A DNA stretch of 64,000 bases from Hyphomonadaceae bacterium (GTDB lineage Bacteria; Pseudomonadota; Alphaproteobacteria; Caulobacterales; Maricaulaceae), in contig JABDMW010000046.1 of NCBI GenBank assembly GCA_013001295.1, positions 124,001-188,000 of the forward strand, in the 5' to 3' direction. Position numbers and translations under genes: made by a program. The notes below the pieces were generated by a model, which had not been told where the DNA came from, ran no database searches, and worked only from the letters and a program-made list of their open reading frames with translations. Every line of letters starts with the position of its first letter. Positions within the stretch are counted from its first letter, which is position 1. This document shows positions 26,745 through 36,059 of this stretch, piece by piece.

Positions 26745-28532
26745 TTACTTCTGCCTCGCAATCCATGCGTTGATTTTGTCTTCCAACACTGACAAGGGAA
26801 CGGCGCCGTTTTCTAAAACCGCGTCGTGGAACAAGCGCAAATCAAACTTCTCGCCCAGTTCTTTTTCCGACTTGGCCCGCAGTTCGCGGATTTTCAATTC
26901 GCCGGTTTTGTAGGCCAGGGCTTGTCCCGGCCAGGTGATATAGCGGTCGACTTCATTGGTGATATTTTTAAGCGACAAGCCTGTGTTCTCGGCCATATAG
27001 TCAATGGCTTGCTGACGCGTCCAGCCTTTGGCGTGCATGCCGGTATCAACAACGAGGCGGCAGGCGCGCCACATCTCGTAAGACAATCTCCCAAAATTTG
27101 TATAGGGCGTTTCGTAGAATCCCACGTCCAAACCTAAGCGTTCCGAATACAAGCCCCAGCCTTCGACGAATGCAGTGACGCCACCAAATTTGCGAAAGTT
27201 GGGCAAGGGTAATTCTTGTGCAAGGGCGAGTTGGAAATGGTGACCCGGCACGGCCTCATGCAGCGACAGCGCTTCCATTTCATACAGCGGGCGTTTGTCG
27301 AGATTGGTTGTATTTATAAAGTAGAAACCGGCGCGGGAACCGTCACCCGCCGGCCTGTTATAATAGGCGGTTGTGGTTTTCTCCGCGATGTCGAGCGGAA
27401 TTTCCTTCAAGCCATAGGGCATGCGGGGAAACTTTGTAAAAAGCTCCGGCAGCTTGCCGTCCATTTTCTTGAGGATGATCGCGGCGGCGTCCATGCGCTC
27501 TTTGGCAGTCTTTGGATAGAAGTCAGGATTGGTGCGGAGATATTCCTGAAACTCTTTGAACGTGCCCTCGAACCCGGCCTGTTCTTGAACCTCGTCCATT
27601 TCAGCGCGGATGCGCGCGACTTCAGAAAGGCCAATATTGTGCACTTCGTCGGGTGTGCGGTCTGTCGTGGTGAACATTTTGACGCGGTGGGCGTAGTATT
27701 CCGCGCCGCCCGGCATGGACGAGGCGCCAACGTCCTCACGACATTTTGGTGCGTATTCATCCACGTAAAATGTTTCAAACGTTTTGAGGGACGGAATGAC
27801 CTTGTCCTTGATGACGGTGGCGGCCTGCGCGCGAAAACCGTCGAAATCGTCCTGGTTCATACTGGCCGGTTTTTTGTCAAACGGGTCCATCAATACGCTA
27901 TCCTCAACATCATCAACGATGTGGGTTTGAATGGAGGTTTCATAGCCTTGCATAGGGGCACACGGTTGTGACCAGCCGGCCTCCAGACCTGCACGCAAGC
28001 GGGCGGTGGATTTATCCATAATATCGGGAACCAAGCCCAGCCGATCGACATAGCTTTTATAATCGGCGGATTTAAAAAACGGCAATCGGTTGGCCATGCC
28101 GGTTATGCCGGTGTGCGGTCCACCGCGATTGGTCATGATCATGTATTTGCCGCCAAATTGGGATCCGGCAATGCTGTTTTCAAGATCAAGCACCATGAGT
28201 TGGTGGTTGAGCTTATTGTCGTCGCTTAGCGCAGCTTTATCGATCTTGTTGAACTTTTCGAGAAATTCTTTGGTTTGCTCAATTTCAGCGGCATAGGCCT
28301 CAAGCGATGGGTCGGAAAGACGATCATCATAATCGCGCACCCCCAAGGAGGTTGCAAATGTGGGGTTGCTCTCAAGTATCCAGTTCCAATGCTGATCCAG
28401 TAGGGCCTCGAATTTCGCATCCACCGTTTCAGTTTGTCCAATATTTGCCGGCGTAGGACTTTCCGTCGAGGCCGCACAGGAGACGGCCAGAATTGCACTT
28501 AAGACCGCAGTAATTAAATGTGATTTATTCAT
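26745..28532 (-). CDS. DUF885 family lipoprotein, putative zinc peptidase
   Basis: The ATG at 28532 was chosen over the track start because it has a GAGGG ribosome site and gives a proper lipoprotein signal peptide, MNKSHLITAVLSAILAVSCAAS, with the lipobox Cys near residue 20. The mature part (about 575 residues) is a DUF885 protein. It has the M32/M3-like zinc motif SLHEAVPGHHFQLALAQE, a distal FVEGWGLYSERLG glutamate segment and GWTRQQAIDYMAENTGL near the end. DUF885 proteins are thought to be periplasmic metallopeptidases; the substrate is unknown. It stands 53 bp downstream of the glycosyltransferase gene on the same strand. Confidence 0.9.
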   Translation of the reverse strand: MNKSHLITAVLSAILAVSCAASTESPTPANIGQTETVDAKFEALLDQHWNWILESNPTFATSLGVRDYDDRLSDPSLEAYAAEIEQTKEFLEKFNKIDKAALSDDNKLNHQLMVLDLENSIAGSQFGGKYMIMTNRGGPHTGITGMANRLPFFKSADYKSYVDRLGLVPDIMDKSTARLRAGLEAGWSQPCAPMQGYETSIQTHIVDDVEDSVLMDPFDKKPASMNQDDFDGFRAQAATVIKDKVIPSLKTFETFYVDEYAPKCREDVGASSMPGGAEYYAHRVKMFTTTDRTPDEVHNIGLSEVARIRAEMDEVQEQAGFEGTFKEFQEYLRTNPDFYPKTAKERMDAAAIILKKMDGKLPELFTKFPRMPYGLKEIPLDIAEKTTTAYYNRPAGDGSRAGFYFINTTNLDKRPLYEMEALSLHEAVPGHHFQLALAQELPLPNFRKFGGVTAFVEGWGLYSERLGLDVGFYETPYTNFGRLSYEMWRACRLVVDTGMHAKGWTRQQAIDYMAENTGLSLKNITNEVDRYITWPGQALAYKTGELKIRELRAKSEKELGEKFDLRLFHDAVLENGAVPLSVLEDKINAWIARQK

Positions 28533-28585
28533 ACATCCCTCGCATTCTTTGATCGCCATGTAGCATGGAAACACGAGCGAGGGAA

Positions 28586-30274
28586 TTAAGAACCGTTGAA
28601 AAGGGGCCGTGTTGGAACTTCAATATCGGGTTTTTTTAAATTGTCTCCCCAAACCAGGCGGACTTGTCCATTGCCCCATCCGGAAATTTCATGGGTCCCG
28701 GTTGTTAAGTCAATCACCTGGCCTTGGATTATTTGCATGCCGTCAATTCGGACGCCGGGCGGACCCTCATATGTATATGTCCCGCCCATCAGGATTTCGA
28801 ACTCACCTGCTTTGTTGATTACTTTGCCCGGAACATAAACTGGCCCCCAAAACTGGATATAATTGTCCTTTAAAATACGGGTGTCTTCTTCAAGCATGAC
28901 ATAGCGATGTGCGTGTTCAAAATCCTCATTGAGATCCAAACCAAGGACATTGGCCAACAAAATCTGAGGTTTGTATGTCGTGATGACATGGGCCATTTTT
29001 GGGGTCTTGGATTTTAAATAAGTCGAGTGGGCGAAAATATCCGGATTGATGAACAGGCCAGATTCGTTGACGCGGTCAAAGGACGAAATCATGCCGCTAT
29101 AATCGATAACCGGAACAGGCTCAGGAAAAATTTCGTGGACGGCATTTATAACAGTCCGCTGGGCGGTTTGAGGCTGGGACATGCTTCGAATAAAAATTCC
29201 AACGGGAAGGGCCGTAAAAATACACAGGAAAACAACGAACACGATTGATTTTTTGCCGACAAAAAACCGGTCGGCCGCAGCTGCAACGAAGACCATCGCT
29301 GGCGCCAGCATAAAGGGGTAAAAATACGGATTGGCATGATAGTAATAAATCACGGGCGTCAGGGGAATAATAAATGAAGCTAAGGCAATGGTCTCGACTT
29401 TAGGGCGGGCACCCGTTTTTCTTATTTGCAACAAGACGACGCAAAAGCCGGCTAAAACTAAGCCCCATCCTAAAAAGCTTCGGAACAGGCTGACGACGAA
29501 TATGCCCCACCGATTAAACAGGCCGCTCCCCAACAGACTGGAGCCCGAAACCGAGCGTAAATAGTCCGCGCCTTGTTCTGATCCTTGCGTGGCGGGATTA
29601 TGGAGAATAAATATAATGGCGAAGGCGGCAATCGCCGCGAGGAACATGACCAACCCTTGCACGAAAGCGGCCCGCGACCATTGCGACCCGGCCCAACGAC
29701 CGAGCAGGAATATCGCGATAATCGGCATGTAAAAAATTGATTTCAAAGACAGTGTGCAGGCAAGCCCGATCAGTCCGCCGGCTATTACTGCTTTCCTCAA
29801 TGTCTGGTTCGGATCGCTGACCACCCACAAAAGTGCCATCAGGCACATGGTGACGAGAATGTCGGCACGAAAAGCCGTCAAATGCCGGAAAACATAATTG
29901 AACCCGAAAAAGACCAGCACCGCAAACAGGGACGCTTCGACACTGAAATAACGGCGGGATATTTTAAAGATAAAAAAGCAAGTCAGTGCGGCCGCTAAAA
30001 AAGAGAGCATGCGACCGGCGACAATCTGGTCGACCTCGTTCCCGGGCAAGAAGCTAAAAAGCCCGGAAATTCGGAACATTATAGTTTGAAACGGGTTGCT
30101 GATTTCGCCCCGCAGGAACTCATATCCCATATTGAGGTTATAAAACTCGTCCTGGTTGACCTCGAACTTCAACGCCATGAAAAACTGCAAAAACAGGCAA
30201 AGAAAAACAGCGCCCAATAGAATTTTGCGAATAAGCGGGCTGTTTAGGCCCGTTGAGTGCGAAGCAGCATTCAT
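28586..30274 (-). CDS. GT-C membrane glycosyltransferase (PMT/ArnT-like)
   Basis: A 562-residue polytopic protein with about 10-12 hydrophobic helices in the first 370 residues and a soluble C-terminal domain of about 190 residues. The first periplasmic loop has EVNQDEFYNLNMGYEF, the Asp/Glu loop expected of GT-C polyprenyl-phosphate sugar transferases, and RAGRML-like VAGRMLSFLAAALTC in the next helix. It probably moves a sugar from a lipid-linked donor onto lipid or protein on the periplasmic side. Acceptor and sugar are unknown. The C-terminal domain is not a family I recognise. Confidence 0.82.
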   Translation of the reverse strand: MNAASHSTGLNSPLIRKILLGAVFLCLFLQFFMALKFEVNQDEFYNLNMGYEFLRGEISNPFQTIMFRISGLFSFLPGNEVDQIVAGRMLSFLAAALTCFFIFKISRRYFSVEASLFAVLVFFGFNYVFRHLTAFRADILVTMCLMALLWVVSDPNQTLRKAVIAGGLIGLACTLSLKSIFYMPIIAIFLLGRWAGSQWSRAAFVQGLVMFLAAIAAFAIIFILHNPATQGSEQGADYLRSVSGSSLLGSGLFNRWGIFVVSLFRSFLGWGLVLAGFCVVLLQIRKTGARPKVETIALASFIIPLTPVIYYYHANPYFYPFMLAPAMVFVAAAADRFFVGKKSIVFVVFLCIFTALPVGIFIRSMSQPQTAQRTVINAVHEIFPEPVPVIDYSGMISSFDRVNESGLFINPDIFAHSTYLKSKTPKMAHVITTYKPQILLANVLGLDLNEDFEHAHRYVMLEEDTRILKDNYIQFWGPVYVPGKVINKAGEFEILMGGTYTYEGPPGVRIDGMQIIQGQVIDLTTGTHEISGWGNGQVRLVWGDNLKKPDIEVPTRPLFNGS

Positions 30275-30363
30275 TCAGATTTCCCCGACGCATCGTGATT
30301 TATTTCCCTAGGTCGGGATTATCGGAAACCTATTATCTTTGCGTTAAAAGGGCAGGGCCTGTT

Positions 30364-30681
30364 TTATTGGCTTTCAGGCGTGGTTACCACGATACCGTCA
30401 AGTTCGTCGCTCATGAGCAGTTGGCATGAAAGGCGAGAGTTTTCCTGCACCTCTTCGGCAAAATCGAGCATGCTTTCTTCCATATCGTCTTTCGGGCTGA
30501 GCTTAGAGGCCCACTCGTCAGCGACATAGACATGGCAAGTTGCACAGGCGCAGGCGCCGCCGCAATCGGCGTCAATTCCGGGAATCATGTTTTGGACAGC
30601 GGCTTCCATAATGCTGGTACCATTTTTGGCCTCAACCTCGCGTGAAGTTCCTTCGCTGTCGATATAAGTGATTTTAGGCAT
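30364..30681 (-). CDS. Adrenodoxin-type [2Fe-2S] ferredoxin
   Basis: The ATG at 30681 ([11 protein letters not shown]) has a GGAGAAATC ribosome site and is preferred over the track start. The product has 105 residues. The cluster motif is [17 protein letters not shown] (Cys-x5-Cys-x2-Cys), with the fourth ligand in [15 protein letters not shown]. This is the adrenodoxin/putidaredoxin subgroup, used with cytochrome P450 or Fe-S assembly. Without an isc cluster or P450 in view the partner is unknown. It is divergent from tsaE. Confidence 0.93.
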   Translation of the reverse strand: MPKITYIDSEGTSREVEAKNGTSIMEAAVQNMIPGIDADCGGACACATCHVYVADEWASKLSPKDDMEESMLDFAEEVQENSRLSCQLLMSDELDGIVVTTPESQ

Positions 30682-30809
30682 GATTTCTCCGTACTTTCCG
30701 GCCATATTTGGGGCCGCATTCTATTTAAGGATAAAAAAGTGAATTGCAAGCGAGACTTACTGCCACACAGGGCTTGCAAGACTTACGCGAGCACGCGTAT
30801 CAAGTCCGG

Positions 30810-31265
30810 GTGGTAGACTTAAACAAATCGTTTATTCTCGACAGCGAGGCCCAAACCCGTGAACTGGGAGCGAATTTGGCGCCTTACTTGCGCCGTGAGG
30901 ACGTTGTGGTGTTGCGCGGTGATCTGGGGGCCGGAAAAACCAGTTTCGCCAGAGGGCTGATACAGGCGCTAACGGAGGCAACAGAAGTCCCGAGCCCGAC
31001 CTACACACTGGTTCAACAATATGATGCGCCCGAATTTGGCATCTGGCATTTCGATCTATACCGGCTTGATGACCCGCAAGACATTTGGGAATTAGGGATT
31101 GAAGAGGCGTTTGATGACGGCGTGTGCCTGATCGAATGGCCGGAGCGTATCGAAAGCCTGTTGTCCGGCGCGGAATTGAATATCGTAATCACATTTGCAG
31201 ACAGCGGACGGGTGGCAACGCTTTCAGGTAGTAAGTCTTGGGAGAAACGACTGCGTGAGCTCTGA
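30810..31265 (+). CDS. tsaE: tRNA threonylcarbamoyladenosine biosynthesis ATPase TsaE
   Basis: TsaE is the small ATPase that works with TsaB and TsaD to make t6A37. The track uses a TTG at 30744; I prefer a GTG at 30810 because it gives the standard length (151 residues) and N-terminus (FILDSEAQTRELGANLAPYL). Ribosome-site support is weak for either, so the start is uncertain. Motifs are Walker A RGDLGAGKTSFARGL, PSPTYTLVQQY, FDLYRLDDP and CLIEWPERI. It starts a tight block with amgK-murU, addB, addA and trxA. MtaB, which modifies t6A, lies about 4.5 kb away. Confidence 0.93.
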   Translation: MVDLNKSFILDSEAQTRELGANLAPYLRREDVVVLRGDLGAGKTSFARGLIQALTEATEVPSPTYTLVQQYDAPEFGIWHFDLYRLDDPQDIWELGIEEAFDDGVCLIEWPERIESLLSGAELNIVITFADSGRVATLSGSKSWEKRLREL

Positions 31266-33051
31266 CCGGGAAAATGAAATTGTTGGGTTCCTGAAAACCA
31301 AAGGGTGGGGTGCGGCACGCCGCGACCCGGTTCCTGGTGACGCGTCAACCCGTCGCTATGAACGCCTGACCATGGGGCTTGAAAAAGCCGTTCTTATGGA
31401 TGCGCCGCTGGCGGCCGAAGGTCCGGCCTGCCCCGTTGATGCCGGCAAAGGCAAACGCCGGGATCTTGGATATAATGCGATGGCACGCTTGGCGGGCCCT
31501 GACCCGGCCGCTTTTGTCTGTCTGGCGCGGGAGTTGACGAGGCGCGGGTTTTCAGCACCACGAATTTTGGCCGCTGATCTTGAGATTGGCCTGATCCTCC
31601 TTGAGGACTTAGGAGACGACTTATTCGCCAAGGTCTTGCAAAAACATCCGGAAAAAGAACAAGAGCTATATTCAAATGCCGTGTCGTGTTTGGCGGCGAT
31701 TTACCGGTCCAGTTTCAATCCCGAAATGGTGCACCAAAATGCGCAATGGACTGTGCAGGATTATGACCCGATGGCTTTGCAAGTAGAAGCGGATTTGTTT
31801 CTGGACTGGCATGCTCCGGAATTTGACGGGCCCATCAATGACGACGCAAAAGCTGAGTGGACAGCGGCATGGCAATCTGCTTTCCAATATTTAGATGCCC
31901 ATGCGCCCGGATTGGCGCTCAGGGATTTTCATGCGGAAAATATTTTTCATCTTCCCGAGCGCGACGGCCCGGCCAATGTTGGGCTGATTGATTTCCAAGA
32001 TGCCCTGTTTGCCCACCCAAGTTATGATCTCGCCTCCTTGCTTGAAGACGCACGCCGTGATGTTGACCCGCGGATCGTTCCGAATCTTATCACACAGTTT
32101 TGTCATGAGGCAGGGATTGAGGAAGACGAAAAATTCCACGCCGCATATGCGGTTCAAGCCGCGCAACGCAATGCCAAAATCCTCGGTATATTTGTTCGGC
32201 TGGCACGGCGTGACGGCAAACAAAAATACCTGAAACTTATCCCGCGGGTAGCGGCGCATTTCTTAAACGATATATCCCATCCGGCGTTGGCAGATATTAA
32301 AGACTGGATCGCCACGCACGCACCATCACTTGTAACGGACACCCCCATCAAAACGGCGATGGTGATGGCCGCCGGGCATGGCACCCGCATGCGCCCGTTG
32401 ACCGACAATACTTGCAAAGCTTTGGTTGAGGTCGGAGGTAAGGCTCTGATCGACCATATGCTCGACCGGTTACACGAGGCAGGAATAACCAAAGCCGTCG
32501 TCAATGTACACGCCTTCGCTGATCAGTTGGAGGCGCATTTGAATTCGCGTGTGGGCGGGCCTGAAATAATTATTTCAGATGAACGGGAAGAATTGTTGGA
32601 AACGGGCGGCGGGCTCATCAAGGCGCTGCCACTCCTCGGCAGGGCGCCTATTTTAATATGTAACATCGATGCAGTTTGGACTGAAGACCGGTCGGAATTA
32701 GAAACACTGATCTCGGTCTGGAACGCACAAAAAATGGACGAACTTTTCTTGTTGGCGGGACTGGACGAAACCCTCGGGTATGCTGGTGCGGGGGATTTTA
32801 ACATGGATGTAAGAATGAACCTATCCCGACGCGATGGTGATCATGCGCCTTATGTCTATGCCGGTGTTCAGATCATGAAGCCGGAATTGGCGAAAGGATA
32901 CAAGCTTGAGAAGTTTTCCCGCAACAAGATTTGGGATGAAAGTTTAAAACGCCAAAAAGCGTATGGCCATGTTATGCAGGGATTTTGGATGCACGTAGGC
33001 GATCCAAATACCCGCGACGAAGCAGAAGCCATATTGAAAGAGCATGGTTGA
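31255..33051 (+). CDS. Fused sugar kinase-uridylyltransferase, AmgK-MurU type (cell-wall recycling)
   Basis: The GTG at 31255 has GGAG 10 bases upstream and overlaps the tsaE stop by 11 bp; this gives 598 residues. Residues 1 to about 360 are an aminoglycoside-phosphotransferase-like kinase: STRRYERL, LILLEDLGDDLFAKVL, the catalytic loop LALRDFHAENIF and the metal motif GLIDFQDA. Residues about 362-598 are a nucleotidyltransferase: MVMAAGHGTRMRPLTDNTCK, LETGGGLIKALPLLG, ICNIDAVW and FWMHVGDP. These match AmgK (MurNAc/GlcNAc 1-kinase) and MurU (MurNAc-1-P uridylyltransferase), normally two proteins. The usual Pro of the LTDxxPK motif is Cys here. Confidence 0.88.
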   Translation: MSSDRENEIVGFLKTKGWGAARRDPVPGDASTRRYERLTMGLEKAVLMDAPLAAEGPACPVDAGKGKRRDLGYNAMARLAGPDPAAFVCLARELTRRGFSAPRILAADLEIGLILLEDLGDDLFAKVLQKHPEKEQELYSNAVSCLAAIYRSSFNPEMVHQNAQWTVQDYDPMALQVEADLFLDWHAPEFDGPINDDAKAEWTAAWQSAFQYLDAHAPGLALRDFHAENIFHLPERDGPANVGLIDFQDALFAHPSYDLASLLEDARRDVDPRIVPNLITQFCHEAGIEEDEKFHAAYAVQAAQRNAKILGIFVRLARRDGKQKYLKLIPRVAAHFLNDISHPALADIKDWIATHAPSLVTDTPIKTAMVMAAGHGTRMRPLTDNTCKALVEVGGKALIDHMLDRLHEAGITKAVVNVHAFADQLEAHLNSRVGGPEIIISDEREELLETGGGLIKALPLLGRAPILICNIDAVWTEDRSELETLISVWNAQKMDELFLLAGLDETLGYAGAGDFNMDVRMNLSRRDGDHAPYVYAGVQIMKPELAKGYKLEKFSRNKIWDESLKRQKAYGHVMQGFWMHVGDPNTRDEAEAILKEHG

Positions 33052-36000
33052 TGGGGAAGGCTGAAACCTTATTTACAGCTGGCGTGCCTAGTGTTTTTAC
33101 CATGCCGCCCGGCGCGCCGTTCCTGGAACATTTGGCTTCCGGCTTGCGCGCATCGCTCGGCGAGAGGCTGTCCACGGCGTTAGTGCTTCTCCCGACGCGC
33201 CGGGCCATTCGCGATCTGACCGGGGAATTCGTTAAATCTGCAGACGGGCATGCCACCCTCTTGCCGATCATGCGTCCGCTCGGGGATATCGACGAAAATG
33301 AACCGCCGTTCGAGCCAGGTGAAATTGCCTTAAACGTCCCGCCGGCAATTGGCTCGACAAAGCGTCGGTTTGAGCTGGCCCGTATAGTCGCCCACCGAAT
33401 GGCCCGGGAAGGACAAGCCCCGGACGCGGCCAGTGCGCTCGCCATGACTGAGCCGCTTCTGAGCCTGATGAATGATTTGGCGATGGAAGAGCTTGGTGTG
33501 GACGCGCTCGAAAAACTGAAAGAGAACCTTGAGACCCTGCCGGAGCACTTTCAGGACGCCGCGACGTTTATGAAAATAGTCGCGAAATTTTGGCCTACCC
33601 ACTTAAAAGAACTCAATCTGACAGAGCCGATGAACCGTCGTGTCACCCTCTTGGATATGGCTGCTTTGCTGTGGCAACAACACGATCCGGACTATCCGGT
33701 AATAGTTGCCGGTTCGACGGGCACCTTGCCGGCGACAGCGCGCTTGATCCGCACCATTGCAGGGCTCGATCAGGGCATGGTTGTGTTGCCCGGTCTTGAT
33801 AAATCTATCGACGACAAATCATTTAAGAATATTGACGATCAGCACCCGCAAGCCTCGCTTAAGAATTTGATCCTGTCCATGGGACTTAACCGAGATCAAG
33901 TCAAAATCTGGCCAGGCGCGAAACTTACCCATAATGCGTCAATGCGTTCACGCATCCTGTCTGAAGCTTTGATACCGGCAGACGAGACAACCGATTGGCC
34001 GGACCGGATTGAGCGCCTGCAAAAAGCCACCAGTGTAGGCAGTCCGATCGAAGACGGGCTTGACGGCCTGTCCTTGATTGAAGCCAAAACCGAAGAAGAG
34101 GAAGCTAATGTAATTGCTGTAATCATGCGCGAAACGCTGGAATTACCAGGGAAAACCTGCGCATTGGTGACACCGGATCCGAGCCTCGCTCGTCGTGTGC
34201 GTGCGAAATTATCCCGTTGGAATGTGGAAGTGGATAGCTCCGCCGGTGAGCCCCTCGAGGAAACCTGGCATGGATCATTTCTAAGCCTGACATTGGAGCT
34301 CGCTCAGGATCCATTAAACCCGATCGTTTTGGCGGGGCTTTTTAAACACAAATTGTTTGGCCGCGATCCTGACGCTTTGCAAAAGTGGAACAGGATTGAA
34401 AAAGCGGCATTTCGGGGTCCACGTCCTAAGTCCATGGACGCGCTTCGCAACGTCTTGAAAGAGCGGGAACTAACAGAGGCGTGCTCGGATGGGATTGCGC
34501 TGATCGAAGAAGCGCACGAACAGATTTCACCGTTACAAAACGCTTTGAAGGCTCCTGACGCCACGATCAATCGTCTGGCGCACTGTCATACCGAATTGAT
34601 TGAAGGGCTCGCGGGCGGGCCCGATTTCATTTGGCGCGACGAGGGCGGGGAGAAAGCTCAAGGCTTGATGGCCGAACTCATTGAACACGGCGATCTTCTG
34701 CCAGGCGGTGATGGACGAGTTTATGGGCGATTGTTGAGCGCGATGATGCGAGGGCGGGTTGTCCGACCGCGCTTTGGCACATCGGAGAACTTACAAATTT
34801 TGGGCCCGCTCGAAGCACGTATGCTGGAGGCAGATACGATCATATTGGGCGGGCTCAATGAAGGAGTTTGGCCGGCCCATCCCGCCCCGCATCCAATCCT
34901 GTCGCGCGGCATGCGCAAACAAATCGGGCTCACCGCGCCAGAGCGCCGTTTTGGCTTGGCGGCCCATGATTTTTCTATTTTGGCGGCCAAGCCCCGCGCT
35001 ATCCTGACACGATCGGCCCGCACGGCTGACGGGCCTGCGGTGATGTCTCGCTGGTTGTGGCGGTTAAAAACATTGGCGCGGGGCGCGCTCGGAACTCATG
35101 TTGATACGGCGTTGGCGTCGGATAAACCGTATCTGGAATGGGCCCGCGCCCTTGATAGGGCTCCGGACGTTCCGTCGCCTGCAAATCGACCCGAACCCCG
35201 ACCGCCTCTTGAGGCGCGCTGGCCGGAAGACAGGAAAGGCCGACGGTTATCTGTTACACAAGTCCAGAAACTAATCCGCGACCCATATGCGATTTACGGC
35301 GAACGCGTGCTTGGCTTGTCTAAGCTCGATCCGCTGGACCAGGAACTGGGCGGCCGCGAATTTGGCAATGCTATTCACACATCCTTCGAGCGGTATGCCA
35401 AAAACGGGGACGATAAATCCGCTGACTGGCTGTATCGAGTTTTGTGCGAAGAGCTGGCAAATGCCGGGTATGAAGATCACCAATTTACCCGCCTCGATGT
35501 GCGGTTGCGTCAAATGGCTGATTGGTTTGTTGAATGGCGAGCCTCAAGGCGTGTCCAAGGTTGGATTAAGACGGATGTTGAAAATAAAGGAACTCTGAGA
35601 ATTCCATTCGATAGCGGTGATTTTGAGCTTTCGGGCATTGCAGACCGGATCGAACAGGCAGGCACTGAGTTTTCCATACTTGATTATAAAACCGGAACAC
35701 CGTCCTCTGCTAAAACTATTGAGGCAGGGTTTGACCCTCAACTTCCACTTCTAGCATCGATGCTCGAAGGCGGCGCATTTTCAAAACCCGGCGTGGCCAG
35801 CGAATTAATGTTTATCAAACCGAACGCGCGTGATCCAAAAAAACGGGAGATCTCAGCCTGTAACAAAAAATCGGTGGCAGAGAACCAGGCCGAAGCCCGC
35901 GAAGCATTCACAAAACTAATCGAGCATTTTGATCAGGCCGACAGTGCTTATTTTTCGCAGCCACGCGCGCAATACACAAACCCTTATGGAGATTTCGACC

Positions 36001-36059
36001 ATCTCGCCCGCCGAACTGAATGGGCAATTTTGGGCACCGACGAGGGAGGCAACGAATGA
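33051..36059 (+). CDS. addB: Double-strand break repair protein AddB
   Basis: The ATG at 33051 shares one base with the murU stop (TGATG) and is preferred over the track start; the product has 1002 residues. It is the B subunit of the AddAB helicase-nuclease that resects broken DNA ends for RecA. Features are ALVLLPTRRAIRDLTGEF near the N-terminus, the central EADTIILGGLNEGVWPAHPAPHPILSRGMRK block and the C-terminal PD-(D/E)XK nuclease with FEL-SGIADRIEQ and FSILDYKTGTP. No classical Walker A is obvious at the N-terminus, as in other alphaproteobacterial AddB. Its stop overlaps addA by 4 bp. Confidence 0.95.
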   Translation: MGKAETLFTAGVPSVFTMPPGAPFLEHLASGLRASLGERLSTALVLLPTRRAIRDLTGEFVKSADGHATLLPIMRPLGDIDENEPPFEPGEIALNVPPAIGSTKRRFELARIVAHRMAREGQAPDAASALAMTEPLLSLMNDLAMEELGVDALEKLKENLETLPEHFQDAATFMKIVAKFWPTHLKELNLTEPMNRRVTLLDMAALLWQQHDPDYPVIVAGSTGTLPATARLIRTIAGLDQGMVVLPGLDKSIDDKSFKNIDDQHPQASLKNLILSMGLNRDQVKIWPGAKLTHNASMRSRILSEALIPADETTDWPDRIERLQKATSVGSPIEDGLDGLSLIEAKTEEEEANVIAVIMRETLELPGKTCALVTPDPSLARRVRAKLSRWNVEVDSSAGEPLEETWHGSFLSLTLELAQDPLNPIVLAGLFKHKLFGRDPDALQKWNRIEKAAFRGPRPKSMDALRNVLKERELTEACSDGIALIEEAHEQISPLQNALKAPDATINRLAHCHTELIEGLAGGPDFIWRDEGGEKAQGLMAELIEHGDLLPGGDGRVYGRLLSAMMRGRVVRPRFGTSENLQILGPLEARMLEADTIILGGLNEGVWPAHPAPHPILSRGMRKQIGLTAPERRFGLAAHDFSILAAKPRAILTRSARTADGPAVMSRWLWRLKTLARGALGTHVDTALASDKPYLEWARALDRAPDVPSPANRPEPRPPLEARWPEDRKGRRLSVTQVQKLIRDPYAIYGERVLGLSKLDPLDQELGGREFGNAIHTSFERYAKNGDDKSADWLYRVLCEELANAGYEDHQFTRLDVRLRQMADWFVEWRASRRVQGWIKTDVENKGTLRIPFDSGDFELSGIADRIEQAGTEFSILDYKTGTPSSAKTIEAGFDPQLPLLASMLEGGAFSKPGVASELMFIKPNARDPKKREISACNKKSVAENQAEAREAFTKLIEHFDQADSAYFSQPRAQYTNPYGDFDHLARRTEWAILGTDEGGNE

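Noticed and set aside
27216-27971. 251-residue plus-strand ORF
   Set aside because: It is antisense to the DUF885 gene and has no start signal or family resemblance.
31195-31254. Upstream ATG of the AmgK-MurU frame
   Set aside because: It would overlap tsaE by 71 bp; the GTG at 31255 has a better ribosome site and the family-like N-terminus.
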